Assembly (NCBI GenBank): GCA_024516035.1
Contig: CM044964.1
Location: 26,560,866-26,624,865, forward strand
Direction: 5' to 3'
Source of the DNA: Bactericera cockerelli
Lineage: Eukaryota; Arthropoda; Insecta; Hemiptera; Triozidae
Length of the DNA: 64,000 bases
Program-made: the position numbers and the translations under genes
Shown here: piece after piece, positions 9,768 to 19,983 of the stretch
Position numbering within the stretch: position 1 is the first letter of the stretch
Layout: each line of letters opens with the position of its first letter
Notes under the pieces: generated by a model
What the model saw: only the letters and a program-made list of their open reading frames with translations
What the model was told of the DNA's origin: nothing
Databases searched by the model: none

Positions 9768-11436
9768 AGCCAGGAAAATGATTGTGAGTTTAAATGATAA
9801 TCAGGGTAAGGAAATTAGGGATAAAGAGAGCTTATTAGAAAGAGTGAAGGAATTTTATGAAGAACTGTATCGAGGCATAGATAATAGAGACGAGAAGGAA
9901 TCAGAAGAGATAGAGAATAGTGAGGAATGGTTGGAAATAATGAAAGAAGAGGTGATTAAAGCGATAAGAGATACCAAGGAGGGGAAAGCGTGTGGAATAG
10001 ACAGAGTGACAATGGAAATGATAAAAGCGGGAGGAGAAACAGTGGCAGAATACTTGACTGAGATTTTTAATAAGTGCATGAGAGAAGGGAAATTACCAAG
10101 GGGGTGGAACATAGCAAAACTTGTATTGTTGTTTAAGAAAGGGGACCCAAGAGAACTAAAGAATTTTCGACCTTTGAGTCTTCTAAATGTGGAATATAAA
10201 TTGCTATCCAAAGTCATTTCAAAGAGACTACAAAGTTATTATAACAACTTCCTGTCAGTTGAGCAAGCAGGTTTTAGAGCAAATTTTTCCACTATAGATC
10301 ATATCTTTGTCTTAAATGACCTACTTAGAAAAGCTGTGGAATATAATTTTGCTTTAGTATACTTGTTTATTGACTTCGAAAAGGCCTTTGATCTCATTTC
10401 AACAAAAAAATTAATAACAATGCTAAGACAGATAGGGGTTGATGAAAAAATTGTGAGATATATGGAGGAGGTTTATGGAAAATCAAGTTTGGAGTTTGAA
10501 CTAGAAAAAGGGTATAAAACAGAAATAAAAGTTAGGAGTGGGGTAAAACAAGGAGATGTTATATCTCCGACTCTTTTTATTGGAGTCCTACAGGAAATTA
10601 TGAATAAGATAGACTGGGAGGAAAAGGGAATCATGGTGGAAGGAAAAAGGTTAAATAGATTGGCATTTGCAGATGACATAGTTTTGATAGGAAGTAGAGT
10701 TGAAGAAGTAAGGAATATGTGTGAAAAATTGTTAAATGAATGTGAGAAGTATGGAATGAGGGTGAATGTTAATAAATGTAGATTGATGATGACAGAGGAA
10801 AATGCAGAGGATAAGTTGATGATAAAAGGAGAGGAAGTGAGAAGAGAAAAAAATTTCATATATTTGGGACAATTATTGAGTGTGGAAGGTCAGTGGGCAG
10901 AAATTTGTAGACGGTGTGCGATAGGATGGAGTACTTTGATGAAAAACAAAGAAGTATATAAATCAGGGGTAAAAATGGAAGTAAAAAGGAAACTTTGGGA
11001 AATGACGGTCTTGCCTAGTATGACGTATGGATGTGAAACATGGGTGATGAGTGCGAGAGTGAGAAATAAATTGAGAGTTACAGTTAGAGCAATGGAGAGA
11101 TATATGTTAAGGAAGACAAGGAGAGATAGAATAAGGAACACAACAGTGAGATATATGACAGGATTTAAAGATATTGTAGGTATAGTGATTAAAAGAAAAT
11201 GGAAATGGGCGGGGCATATAGCTAGAACAAAGGATGATAGGTGGACGAAAAAGTTAATGGAGTGGTATCCCAGAGATCATGGGCGTGGAAGAGGTAGACC
11301 AAAAGATAAATGGGATAAGGAAATGAGGTTAGTATGTGGAGGAGTATTATGGAGGAGAGTAGCTGAGGAGAGAAGTGAGTGGAAAAGAATGGGAAAAGTG
11401 TATAGAGAAGTATGGTTGGAGTATCAAAGAGATTGA
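9727..11436 (+). CDS. LINE ORF2, C-terminal part: reverse transcriptase
   Basis: 569 codons in the frame following the shift; its first ATG is not a real start. RT motifs run in order: KKGDPRELKNFRPLSLLN (about residues 137-154), IDFEKAFD (215-222), GVKQGDVISPTLF (272-284), the catalytic LAFADDIVLIG (FADD at 314-317) and FIYLGQLL (near 378). The C-terminal third has KWKWAGHIAR and GRGRPKDKW, a pattern found at the end of many insect LINE ORF2 proteins. It copies LINE RNA at the nicked target. The ORF is open to the end, so only the upstream shift breaks ORF2. Confidence 0.85.
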   Translation: MRWENGGKLKEMDKARKMIVSLNDNQGKEIRDKESLLERVKEFYEELYRGIDNRDEKESEEIENSEEWLEIMKEEVIKAIRDTKEGKACGIDRVTMEMIKAGGETVAEYLTEIFNKCMREGKLPRGWNIAKLVLLFKKGDPRELKNFRPLSLLNVEYKLLSKVISKRLQSYYNNFLSVEQAGFRANFSTIDHIFVLNDLLRKAVEYNFALVYLFIDFEKAFDLISTKKLITMLRQIGVDEKIVRYMEEVYGKSSLEFELEKGYKTEIKVRSGVKQGDVISPTLFIGVLQEIMNKIDWEEKGIMVEGKRLNRLAFADDIVLIGSRVEEVRNMCEKLLNECEKYGMRVNVNKCRLMMTEENAEDKLMIKGEEVRREKNFIYLGQLLSVEGQWAEICRRCAIGWSTLMKNKEVYKSGVKMEVKRKLWEMTVLPSMTYGCETWVMSARVRNKLRVTVRAMERYMLRKTRRDRIRNTTVRYMTGFKDIVGIVIKRKWKWAGHIARTKDDRWTKKLMEWYPRDHGRGRGRPKDKWDKEMRLVCGGVLWRRVAEERSEWKRMGKVYREVWLEYQRD

Positions 11437-11759
11437 AACGGAAATGGATGAGGAGGAGATTAGATTGAGAGAGAGTGTATGTGTGTGAAAGAAAAGAGAG
11501 AGAGAGAAAAAAAAAATATATATATATATATATATAAGTAATTATTTAATTTAAATCTAAATTAAAGTAATTTTAATTTTATTTTATTTTAATCTGTAAC
11601 CCGGGTTTGGACCAATTGGTCACATGCCTCCTTATAAGGAGAGGCCTCAGATACCAATCTGATTTTGTACAACTTTATTGTGTTTTATGTATTTATGTTA
11701 AAATGTGTAAATTTAATTGTACAAATAAAGGCTATTTACATTACATTACATTACATTAC

Positions 11760-12067
11760 TTTTAAAGATAAACAATGGACTTAACCTATAAAAGAACTGG
11801 AAGCAAGAATTTTCTACTTCCACTTTGGTTAACTTTGGAAGTGGAAATTTTTCCTCTTCCAAAAGAAAAATGACTTGCTTCCAGTTTGGTTCATTTTATT
11901 CCCGTTTGGTTAACTTTGGTTAGAAAGAAAAATACGGCACGAGACTGCCTCTTAATGTAATGTTCGTTTTTAGTGCATTTTTTCATTCATCAAGCTCGCC
12001 GGGAGGCGAGCGCTCGCCAAGTAGCGCCATCCAACCGACCCATATTAACACGAAACAGAGTTTTATA
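11760..12067. other. Intergenic, no gene
   Basis: AT-rich; contains TTCCACTTTGGTTAACTTTGG repeated in degenerate form at about 11815-11930 (GGTTAACTTTGG twice). Nothing else is recognised. Confidence 0.4.
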
Positions 12068-12754
12068 CAGGGTGGCGCAGTGCGCATGACCACATTTGAA
12101 ATTGTTGCCATACGTTTAATATTTGAGTTAAGATATTAAAATAAAAATTATTTTGTAGAAAAAATGTGGAAGTTTATTTTACATGAGTCAGTTTTTCAAG
12201 TTTGAAAGATGATGTCCGACAAATGACGTCCTTGTTACACATTCTGCGATACGTCCGCTAAAGTTGTGCATCACGTTCAGCAACATCTCGTCAGGATCCG
12301 AGCAATTTCACGGTGGATAGAGTCCTTTAGGTCAGCAACGCTACGAGGTTTGTCGACATAATTCCTAGACTTTAGATATCCCCTAAAAAAATCATACGGA
12401 GTGAGGTCGGATGAGCGTCGGAGCCACGTCGGGGTCACCATTCGGGGAAATCACACGACCGGGAAAAATTTGACGCACAAGATCCATGGACACTCTTGCT
12501 GTGTGTACAATGGCACCGTCTTGTTGGACCCATATTATGTATTGTGTCTTTAGCGAACGTCTCGAAGAAAGTGCGTCTCGAACACGACAAGAACGTCATT
12601 TGTCGGACATCAACTTTAAAACTTGAAAAACTGACTCATGTAGAATAAACTTCCACATTTTTTCTACAAAATACTTTTTATTTCAATATCTTAGCTCAAA
12701 TATTAAACGCATGGTAACAATTTCAAATGTGGTCATGCGCACTGCGCCACCCTG
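12068..12754 (-). mobile_element. Tc1/mariner-IS630-like derivative with ~165-bp inverted repeats
   Basis: Begins CAGGGTGGCGCAGTGCGCAT and ends with its inverse. The two arms (12068-12236 and about 12588-12754) match for about 165 bp with under ten differences, and TA lies on both sides (12066-12067, 12755-12756). The central 350 bp, read on the minus strand, holds a remnant of a DDE_3 transposase C-terminal half: a QQDGAIVHTA-like block, a FPGR segment, and PTLIRP / GYLKSRNYVDKP blocks. It is truncated, so it would need a transposase supplied in trans. Confidence 0.75.
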
Positions 12755-13759
12755 TATTTATGTATTTTGTTTTATTATTTTCGCCCACTTCCCACTAACT
12801 TTTATCAAGACATATAATCCGTTTCCTAACAATTCCAATAGACACTACTATTATTTTGAGGCACTTCTAAAAAAAAATAATTTGTGAATAGAATTTTGAT
12901 ATCGTTACTAACCATACTTTTTATTTTACTATTTCATTTAGAGATCTTAAAAATCTCGGAGGATGATCTCTCCAACCAAATCTTTGCTTTATCTAACCAA
13001 GGTCTATTACATGCTAACCAAACAGTTTCTTTGAAAATTAATTTTAGAAAAATATTAATTGCATTGCGGTGGAGACTTTCGGAAATTTAATAAATTATTT
13101 TCGGTGTTCTTTTTTTTGTACCATTTATGTTTCTTTTACATACATATGCAATTATACACCTCTTCAATTCCTTTTGAATACACATGTATAGTTTTCTAAT
13201 GTGGATTTTTTAAAGAATAGATGAATTTTAGGTGAGATGTCTTGGTGATTTTTAGTTGAGTCTCTGGTAAGATCTGATCAATCCTCCAGCACATACAGAC
13301 GGACTCAGACTGTTAGATATTCAGTTATTAAGTTTAAAAAAATATTTTCGTATAATCTAAAATATTTGAAACTATACTGCTTGCGGTCTAGAGATCTTGG
13401 GTTCGATCTTTGGTTTGGGTAGAATTTTCTGCAATTCGTTGGCTAATATCAGGATTTTAAATGAGAGTAGGTAACTACTCTCTTTTATCAGGAATTTTCT
13501 CGGGTACATGACTATAAATTACCGAATAACTATGTTATGTATGTACTTATTTATGCTTTTCTTTACAATTTACGTTATTTTAATTAGCATAGAGAAATTA
13601 CCCACTAGAAAGTGATCATATATTTATTATAAGTTAGGAGTCTCAAAGTTTTAATAACAGGACCAACTATTATAGTAGTTTTTTGGGTGCTATTCGGTTG
13701 GGTGATCAACAGGAACTGTTCAACTATTCCTAAGAGGTCTGAACTGTCAATTACTCGCC
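12755..13759. other. AT-rich intergenic, no gene
   Basis: A 68-codon frame at 12884-13090 has a hydrophobic start but no family signature. A tRNA-like B box fragment (CTTGGGTTCGATC) lies near 13405. No other structure is seen. Confidence 0.4.
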
Positions 13760-13902
13760 AGATTATTAAACTGGATCAAAGTTAAGACTCGTAGGGCCAG
13801 ATTATCAAACAGGATCAAAGTTAAGACTCGTAGGGCCAGATTATCAAACAGGATCAAAGTTAAGACTCGTAGGGCCAGATTATCAAACAGGATCAAAGTT
13901 AA
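13760..13902 (+). repeat. 39-bp tandem repeat, about 3.7 copies
   Basis: Units start at 13760, 13799, 13838 and 13877, with core AGATTATCAAACAGGATCAA. The last three copies are almost identical, pointing to recent expansion. Confidence 0.85.
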
Positions 13903-14811
13903 GGCTTTCCCTTAAGTCGGAGTTTCAACCAATGATACTGCACGATAGCCCGACTTGAAGGACAGTCTAGTTTTTCTGAACTTCCACAAGTGAAATATTT
14001 TTTGTGCACAAATTGACATCAAAATCAAACAAAATTCATAGTATTTTAAACAACACTACTCAGGACATGGAAGGAGCCCAGAGTATTGCTTCTGGGTGTT
14101 AGAACATAGGTATATGTTTTGTATATGTATATTTCTTTTTTATATATATATTGACAATTTTGTATTTTAATTTTACAATTATTTATTTGTATGTAGTTCT
14201 ACTAATAAAGAGTTTCTAAATAAATAAATAAAAAAGTACGTTTTTCATAGGTAAATCTTGCTATAAATTCTGTTAAAAGTTTATGGTTTCACCGCAAAGC
14301 AAAGAATAGAAAATATATAAAAAAAAACATATGTCCTAACTAAAGGGCGGGGTTATTGCCTATGGCAATCTCTTCCACCCAACCCTTACCATCGACAAGC
14401 AATACCATGGACGCTGCTCTACTCTTGTTTTAATTGAACTGACCCATTATGGAGAAACATCTGCTTCGGAGCTAGTGTCTAATTACCCCTTCAATCAGAG
14501 ATAAGAAAAACTCACTCTGGTATGAAATTCGTTTCTGGTTCAGAACAGTAACCAAGTTGATGAGAGTGGGTTGTATTTAATTTGTTTTTGTATATGTATA
14601 TAAATGTTAATCACGATTTATTTAAATTGTACAAATGATTACCTGTGTACCTACTTACTATTACCTACTTAATATTTATGTAGATCAGGCGCGGCCGGTG
14701 CTAAGGAGCTGCGGAACTGCAGCACCCCCAGACAAGAAGAAAAAAAAAGATTTTCTCAAGTCCTAGCTCGTACACAGTGAAAATTATCACACATTTCTAG
14801 CATAATAATAA
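13903..14811. other. Retroelement 3' tails and AT-rich DNA
   Basis: 14100-14235 ends with AATAAAGAGTTTCTAAATAA, like the inverse copy at 57285-57320. 14330-14400 carries CTAACTAAAGGGCGGGGTTA and CTTCCACCCAACCC, the tail E motif on the minus strand. A CAGGCGCGGC stretch near 14688 recurs near 56600. There is no gene. Confidence 0.45.
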
Positions 14812-15055
14812 CAGCCTCCGTGGCGTAATGGTTGTGACTACTGCCCGTAGTCCAGAGATCCCGAGTTCGATCCCCGGATGGAGCAGACTTTGCGAAGAAA
14901 ATTCTGTTCCCTCCAAACACGTGAGGCTGGCATTTCCTGCCCTACCCAGCCTGGGTGAGGTTAATGTGGGTAGCTGGTACGATTCCCAGCGAATGGAGGG
15001 TAAAACCCCAGTCCTGTCTACCTCAAGTTAGGACGTTAAAACCAAATAGAATCAA
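14812..15055 (+). repeat. tRNA-derived SINE, family C
   Basis: A tRNA-like head (GCCTCCGTGGCGTAATGGTT and CCCGAGTTCGATCCCC) is followed by the shared tail (CAGCCTGGGTGAGGTTAATG, GAATGGAGGGTAAAACCCC, GGACGTTAAAACC). Confidence 0.7.
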
Positions 15056-15169
15056 TGGACATGATAGGAGCGTAGACATTGGATCTGGGCGTCCATATAA
15101 TCCTCTCACCACCGTGATTTAGGTATCTGTCCCTATCTCACGGACACGGAATTATTAGCATAATAATTA

Positions 15170-15360
15170 TTATTATTATTCAACACTTTATTAGGTATAA
15201 ATGGACATACCTATGTAAAATACAAATAATTCTTTTAACAATGAATAATATGGAACACAATATATACAACAAAAATGAAAAATAATAGAAAAATATATAA
15301 CAACATATGTCCAAACTAAAGGGTGGGGTTATTGCCTACGGCAATCACTTCCACCCAACC
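15170..15360 (-). repeat. Retroelement 3' tail, family E
   Basis: The minus strand runs GGTTGGGTGGAAGTGATTGC, GGCAATAACCCCACCCTTTA, AT-rich sequence, then TACCTAATAAAGTGTTGAAT and a short microsatellite. The same tail occurs at 24010, 24449, 34990 and 57300, so it is the 3' end of an abundant retroposon with an AATAAA signal. Confidence 0.6.
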
Positions 15361-15457
15361 CATAATGCACGATTGTAATGATTGACATGGTAATTGAACT
15401 CAAGCTCTTTAGATACTGAAATAGTGACTGTATAAACTCCATTTTAGTCCGGTTTAA

Positions 15458-15612
15458 CACATTGACTGCCATGTCACACTATATGTGTGACACAATGTTA
15501 AACCTATACGCCACGTCACACATATTGTGTGACAGTCGATGCTACTTTGAATGAGTGTCAGTAACGTGGCGTACTGGTGAAGTGTCCAAAAATGACCTTG
15601 GCAGTCAACGTG
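15458..15612. mobile_element. piggyBac-type MITE, 155 bp
   Basis: TTAA lies at both edges (15454-15457 and 15613-15616). The terminal inverted repeats are CACATTGACTGCC on the left and CACGTTGACTGCC on the right, one mismatch. The inside has GTCACAC/GTGTGAC palindromes. TTAA target choice and this size match non-autonomous piggyBac elements. Confidence 0.8.
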
Positions 15613-15734
15613 TTAAGTCGCGGCACTCTCAAAACATTTTCCCACCAGCCACGCTTGATGTAGATTTCGTAGTGTTTAGCTGTCTTGGTTAGCCGCATAG
15701 TTTTAGTGCGGTGAGTAGGTAACTAGGTAGTCAC

Positions 15735-15905
15735 CGTGCCCTCAGCAAGAGGGTAGCCCACTAGGCATGCAAGCACGGAGACCTGGGTTCAAATCCCAGC
15801 GGAGTCGGAAAATTTGCGACTCTGAACTTTCGATGTCTCCGGATCCACTCATACCTCGGCCCTCGTGAGGAAAAATGAATATTTACTTGTATATGAGTAA
15901 CGACC
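15735..15905 (+). repeat. tRNA-like SINE
   Basis: Has the B-box-like CTGGGTTCAAATCCCAGC and a tail with CTCGTGAGGAAAAATGA, also found in the SINEs at 50800-51043 and 57480-57715. Confidence 0.55.
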
Positions 15906-15954
15906 AGTACCATTTTTTCAGCAGTAACACCATAATTTTGTGGTGGAAATTGCA

Positions 15955-16048
15955 AATGGAAGCATAACTTGTCATGTCCCAGCTAGGTTTTAAACCCGAA
16001 CTCTGGATAACAAGATCGATGCCATAACTACTGAGCTACCGGGACTGG
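15955..16048 (-). repeat. tRNA-derived SINE, family D, partial
   Basis: The minus strand gives a CCCGGTAGCTCAGTAGTTAT head and ACATGACAAGTTAT. It is shorter and more worn than the copies at 23760, 25222, 54388 and 56130. Confidence 0.55.
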
Positions 16049-16206
16049 TCCCTTCATAGCCGATCTGTTTGATGTGCCATCCTATCTGTTCTAAGTAACA
16101 TCCTATACACGTAGCCTATATTTCCTATAATTCATTATGATCAATTAATATCTACAAATTGCATGTTTTTATAGTCTTCCAGACATCTTGCCTATACATT
16201 ACATAC

Positions 16207-16387
16207 TGAAATGAAAAATAGATGTGAACGTTTGTACATTATTTTATTAGGACTTGGGTAAAGTTTTAAAGTACAAGAATGATGTGTAGCTGAAGAGTGT
16301 CAGTTGGAGAATGGGATCGTTGGACCAGTCTGCTCAGAGGAAGACTGGCCGAAGTAACACTGGTTCAAATTCTCCAATATTATCACA
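16207..16387 (-). repeat. 3' LTR, 181 bp
   Basis: Starts 13 bp past the gag-pol stop codon in element orientation. Contains CTAATAAAATAATG, a polyadenylation-like signal, on the minus strand. No TATA box is obvious. Confidence 0.9.
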
Positions 16388-16400
16388 TTCACCCCAGCTT

Positions 16401-19400
16401 TCAGAAGTTGAGATCTGCGAAACGAACGGGTGCCCTCTTGTTCCGAGTTGATCTTCTGGGGTTTGGATTGTCATCATTCTGTTGGTCGTCATAAGGAATA
16501 TCATTGTTTGGAATATCGTCATTCGGAATTGAATTGTTTGGAATATCGTCATTGGGAATATCGTCATTGGGAATATCATTGTTTAGAATATCATCATTTG
16601 ATTGGTTTCCAGCAGGAGCCAGATATCGAGTCGAAACCGTAGTTTCTCTCCCATCAGGTAGTCGAACATGAGCATACTCATTGTTGGCATCTAAAAGTTC
16701 AACCTCCTCGACCATAGAGTCATATTTGCTTCTTCGGTTTAAACTCTTCATTAGAACGGGTCCTGGTTTTGTCAGCCAAGTGGGCATTGAGCTTCCATTG
16801 AATGAACGACGCGGATGATTGAACATACGTTCATGGGGAGTTGCGTTGGTTGCTGTGCAAAGAAGAGATCGTATACAATGAAGTGAATCACCTAGCACTT
16901 CTTCCCAGTCTTCTGTCTTCGAGTTGCGTGATTTTAGAGCCAACATTATTGTCTTCCAGATGATGCCATTGTATCTTTCGCACTGTCCGTTGCCTTGAGG
17001 GTTGTAGGGTGTTGTGCGACTTGTAGCAACACCTAGTGAAGTGAGGAACGTTTTTATTTCAGAGGACATGAATGCAGTCCCCCTATCAGAATGTATATAA
17101 CTTGGGGTACCAAAAAGAGTGAATAAGTTTGTCAGATTTGTGATAACAGTATTTGAAGATACATCAGGGCATGGAAAAGCAAAAGGAAATCTTGAATATT
17201 CGTCAATAACAGTTAGTATGTATCGATTCCTTGTCTTTGAAGGTAGAGGTCCTTTGAAATCAATGCTCAATCGTTCAAATGGAGCTGAAGACTTGATGAG
17301 CTGGCCTTCATGTTTGTGATAGCGTGGTTTCAGTTCCGCACAAACTCGACAGGAATTAGTCACTTGTCTAACTTCTTCCACAGAGAATGGTAAGTTCTTA
17401 GCTCGGATCCAGTGAGTCATCCTTGTTATACCGGGGTGGCATAGATTATTATGCAAATAAGTCAAGTCAGGTCGAGAGTTGATAGCTGCACTTATGCGGG
17501 ACAGCGCGTCTGCAGGAGCATTCTCACAACCAGGACGATACACTATGTCGAAGTTGAAGCATGCCAGTTCGAGCCTCCATCTCATTATTTTCTCGTTCTT
17601 TATTTTGCTCTTGTGTTTTTGATTGAACATAAAAGATACGGAGCGTTGGTCAGTGATTATTTTGAAAGGTCTTCCAATGAGGTAGTGACGCCAATTCTTT
17701 AGACTCTCAACAATTGCATATGCTTCCTTTTCAATTGAAGCGTGTTGAAGTTCTGACTTGTTCAGAGTTCTCGAGAAGAAAGCGATAGGTCGTCCTTGTT
17801 GACTTAGCGTTGCAGCTATAGCAAAGTGAGACGCGTCCGTTTCAACAGAAAAAGGTACATTGTCTTGAATAGCAGCGGTTGACGCTTTCAGTATGTCACG
17901 CTTCAGATTTTCAAATGCGGATACTTCGTTATCTTGAAAAGGAAAGTTGTTCTGTAAAAGTGGCCGTACTTTCTCTGAGAAATTAGAGATCCACTTACTG
18001 TAGTAAGAGAACATGCCTAGAGCACGTTGAAGGGAAGCTTTGTCGGTTGGAATGGGTAATTCAACAAGTGGCTTCAGACGCTCGGGGTCAGGTTTTATAG
18101 TGTTATTGGATATAGTATAACCAAGTAAACTGACGGCAGTAATGGAAAACTTGCATTTTTCCATATTAAGTGTAAGATTGTACTTCTCGGTGGCTGATAG
18201 AAATTTCTTCAGATTTTCATCATGCTCCTTCTGATCTCGTCCACAGATTGTGACATCATCAAGATAGGGATAGGTGCCTGTGAGTTTCTCATCTTCAACG
18301 ATGCGGTCTATTGTACTCTGGAAGCTTGCTACACCATTAGTAACGCCAAAAGGAACTCTAAGAAAATGATAGAGTTTTCCTGAGGCTTCAAATGCTGTGA
18401 AGTGTTTTTCCGAGTCCATGATAGGTATCTGGTGATACGCACTCTTGAGATCAACCACACTGAACACTTGGTTTGTTGAGACTTTAGCAATGACATCTTC
18501 AATCCTCGGCAAAGGATACGCATCTAGATGTGTGAACTTATTGATGGTTTGAGAATAGTCAATTACCATACGAGGTTTATGTCTTCCATCTCGTACAACG
18601 AATGCTTGAGCGCGCCAGGATGAGTTGTTTCGTTCAATGATTCCATCTTGTAGCATGCGTTCTACTTCGGTGTGGATAAATTGTTTGTCTTCGTCTGATT
18701 GTCTCCTGCTTTTTGTAACTATAGGATAGCAATCTTGTGAAAGGTTAGAGAATAGTGAGACAGGTTCAACGTTAACAACAGCCAAGTTGCAAATTTTCAA
18801 TGGTGGACGTGAACCGTGGAATTCTATCTCAAGTGAAGAGTGAGCTTGGAGCAAGTCATGTCCAAGTATGACGTCACAGCAGAGATTGGACATGATCAGC
18901 AAAGTAACATTCTGGTAGGTGTTGTTGAACACTTGTAATGTCACTTTACATTGTCCAGAAATGTCCGTGGACAAGGAAGAGTTAGCCATACTTATTTTAC
19001 CAGAGTAAGGTAATGGTTTGATTTTACATCTGGACACTAGAGCTTGGCTTATGAAACTGAGTGTTGAACCAGTATCGACAAGAGCTTTGAGAGGTATATT
19101 GTTGACGGTGATATCAATAGTAGACTTTTGTAAACTGTTGGGTGACGCCGCAGTAACAGGAGCAGTATAACATGTCAGAGCAGCAGAAGTCTTGTTGTGT
19201 CGCGGCTTATGTGCTGATTGAGTGAATAGCTTTGACTGACAGACTTTCCCGTAATGTCCTGTCTTGGAACAAATAGAACATTGTGCCTCCTTGGCAGGAC
19301 AAGACGACCGGGGATGCCACTGTTTACCACAAAAGTAACAAGTCTTGGAAGTAAAGGCCACAGTATTGTCAGTGGATTTTAAATTTTGAGATGCAGTGAC

Positions 19401-19949
19401 ATTGGGCACACAACTAGTCTGGTAACTAGACGATTGAAATTCAGCCAGCTCCATAGCTCGGGCTTGATTGAAAGTTTCATCTAGAGTGAGAGTATTGCTC
19501 TCAAGGAGGCGCTGTCGAATGCGGTTGCTTGATAACCCGCTGATAAACGCATCACGAACATACTCTTGTGTGTAGGTATCAGCTGTGACGGCTTCAAAAT
19601 TGCACTCCTTGCTCATTTGCTTCAACACTTGTAGGTACTGGTCGACAGTTTCACCAGAGTTCTGTAGACGCGTTGCTAAGCAATGTCGGGCATAGATGAC
19701 ATTCTTAGGTTTGACGTATAATGATTCGAGAGCGGCAAGGGCTGTAGCGAACGTAGATTTGTTGTCAATGAAGGCGTAGACGTTAGGTGCAAGAAAATTT
19801 GTCAGAAGAGTCAGCTTGTCTTCACTCGTCACGTCTTTGATTTTAGCGACAAAGTTCTGGAACGTTTTCTTCCAGTGCAACCATTGCTTGTCTGCTGATG
19901 TAGAAGTAGGCTCTACAGCAAAGCGTTCGGGTTGTAGGTACTTCTCCAT
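16401..19949 (-). CDS. Gag-pol polyprotein of the Ty3-type retrotransposon
   Basis: 1,182 residues from the ATG at 19949 (the frame opens 18 bp earlier at a TTG, rejected). Order: a gag-like capsid region (1-190); two zinc knuckles, CYFCGKQWHPRSSC and CSICSKTGHYGKVC (about 204-237); aspartic protease with DTG (292-294); reverse transcriptase with VVDLKSAYHQIPI and YLDD (562-565); RNase H (VETDASHFA near 702-712); integrase with an HHCC zinc site (H833, H838, C867, C870) and DD35E triad D897, D955, E991. The spacing D-x57-D-x35-E is regular. The tail holds a degenerate NDDIPN repeat (about 16490-16600), then a basic stretch. No stop or frameshift is present, so the protein looks functional. 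Gag and pol are fused in one frame, without a visible shift signal. Confidence 0.93.
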   Translation of the reverse strand: MEKYLQPERFAVEPTSTSADKQWLHWKKTFQNFVAKIKDVTSEDKLTLLTNFLAPNVYAFIDNKSTFATALAALESLYVKPKNVIYARHCLATRLQNSGETVDQYLQVLKQMSKECNFEAVTADTYTQEYVRDAFISGLSSNRIRQRLLESNTLTLDETFNQARAMELAEFQSSSYQTSCVPNVTASQNLKSTDNTVAFTSKTCYFCGKQWHPRSSCPAKEAQCSICSKTGHYGKVCQSKLFTQSAHKPRHNKTSAALTCYTAPVTAASPNSLQKSTIDITVNNIPLKALVDTGSTLSFISQALVSRCKIKPLPYSGKISMANSSLSTDISGQCKVTLQVFNNTYQNVTLLIMSNLCCDVILGHDLLQAHSSLEIEFHGSRPPLKICNLAVVNVEPVSLFSNLSQDCYPIVTKSRRQSDEDKQFIHTEVERMLQDGIIERNNSSWRAQAFVVRDGRHKPRMVIDYSQTINKFTHLDAYPLPRIEDVIAKVSTNQVFSVVDLKSAYHQIPIMDSEKHFTAFEASGKLYHFLRVPFGVTNGVASFQSTIDRIVEDEKLTGTYPYLDDVTICGRDQKEHDENLKKFLSATEKYNLTLNMEKCKFSITAVSLLGYTISNNTIKPDPERLKPLVELPIPTDKASLQRALGMFSYYSKWISNFSEKVRPLLQNNFPFQDNEVSAFENLKRDILKASTAAIQDNVPFSVETDASHFAIAATLSQQGRPIAFFSRTLNKSELQHASIEKEAYAIVESLKNWRHYLIGRPFKIITDQRSVSFMFNQKHKSKIKNEKIMRWRLELACFNFDIVYRPGCENAPADALSRISAAINSRPDLTYLHNNLCHPGITRMTHWIRAKNLPFSVEEVRQVTNSCRVCAELKPRYHKHEGQLIKSSAPFERLSIDFKGPLPSKTRNRYILTVIDEYSRFPFAFPCPDVSSNTVITNLTNLFTLFGTPSYIHSDRGTAFMSSEIKTFLTSLGVATSRTTPYNPQGNGQCERYNGIIWKTIMLALKSRNSKTEDWEEVLGDSLHCIRSLLCTATNATPHERMFNHPRRSFNGSSMPTWLTKPGPVLMKSLNRRSKYDSMVEEVELLDANNEYAHVRLPDGRETTVSTRYLAPAGNQSNDDILNNDIPNDDIPNDDIPNNSIPNDDIPNNDIPYDDQQNDDNPNPRRSTRNKRAPVRFADLNF

Positions 19950-19983
19950 GTTGAAAGAATACGACAATTTTTGTACTTTAAAT

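Larger units (their letters stand above)
6894..11759 (+). mobile_element. APE-type LINE, nearly full length, two ORFs
   Basis: The order is 5' leader, ORF1 (7511), ORF2 endonuclease and reverse transcriptase (to 11436), 3'UTR with a (GA)n and (AT)n stretch at 11460-11540, ending in an ACATT microsatellite at 11736-11759. The 3' end in a short tandem repeat rather than poly-A fits RTE- or I-like groups. The ORF1 with an L1-like coiled coil also occurs in Vingi-type elements, so I do not fix the clade. The 5' boundary is uncertain; I place it just after the poly-A of the SINE at 6630-6893. Two apparent frameshifts (in ORF1 near 8240-8290 and ORF2 near 9730-9767) suggest the copy is dead, though not old. 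Confidence 0.8.
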
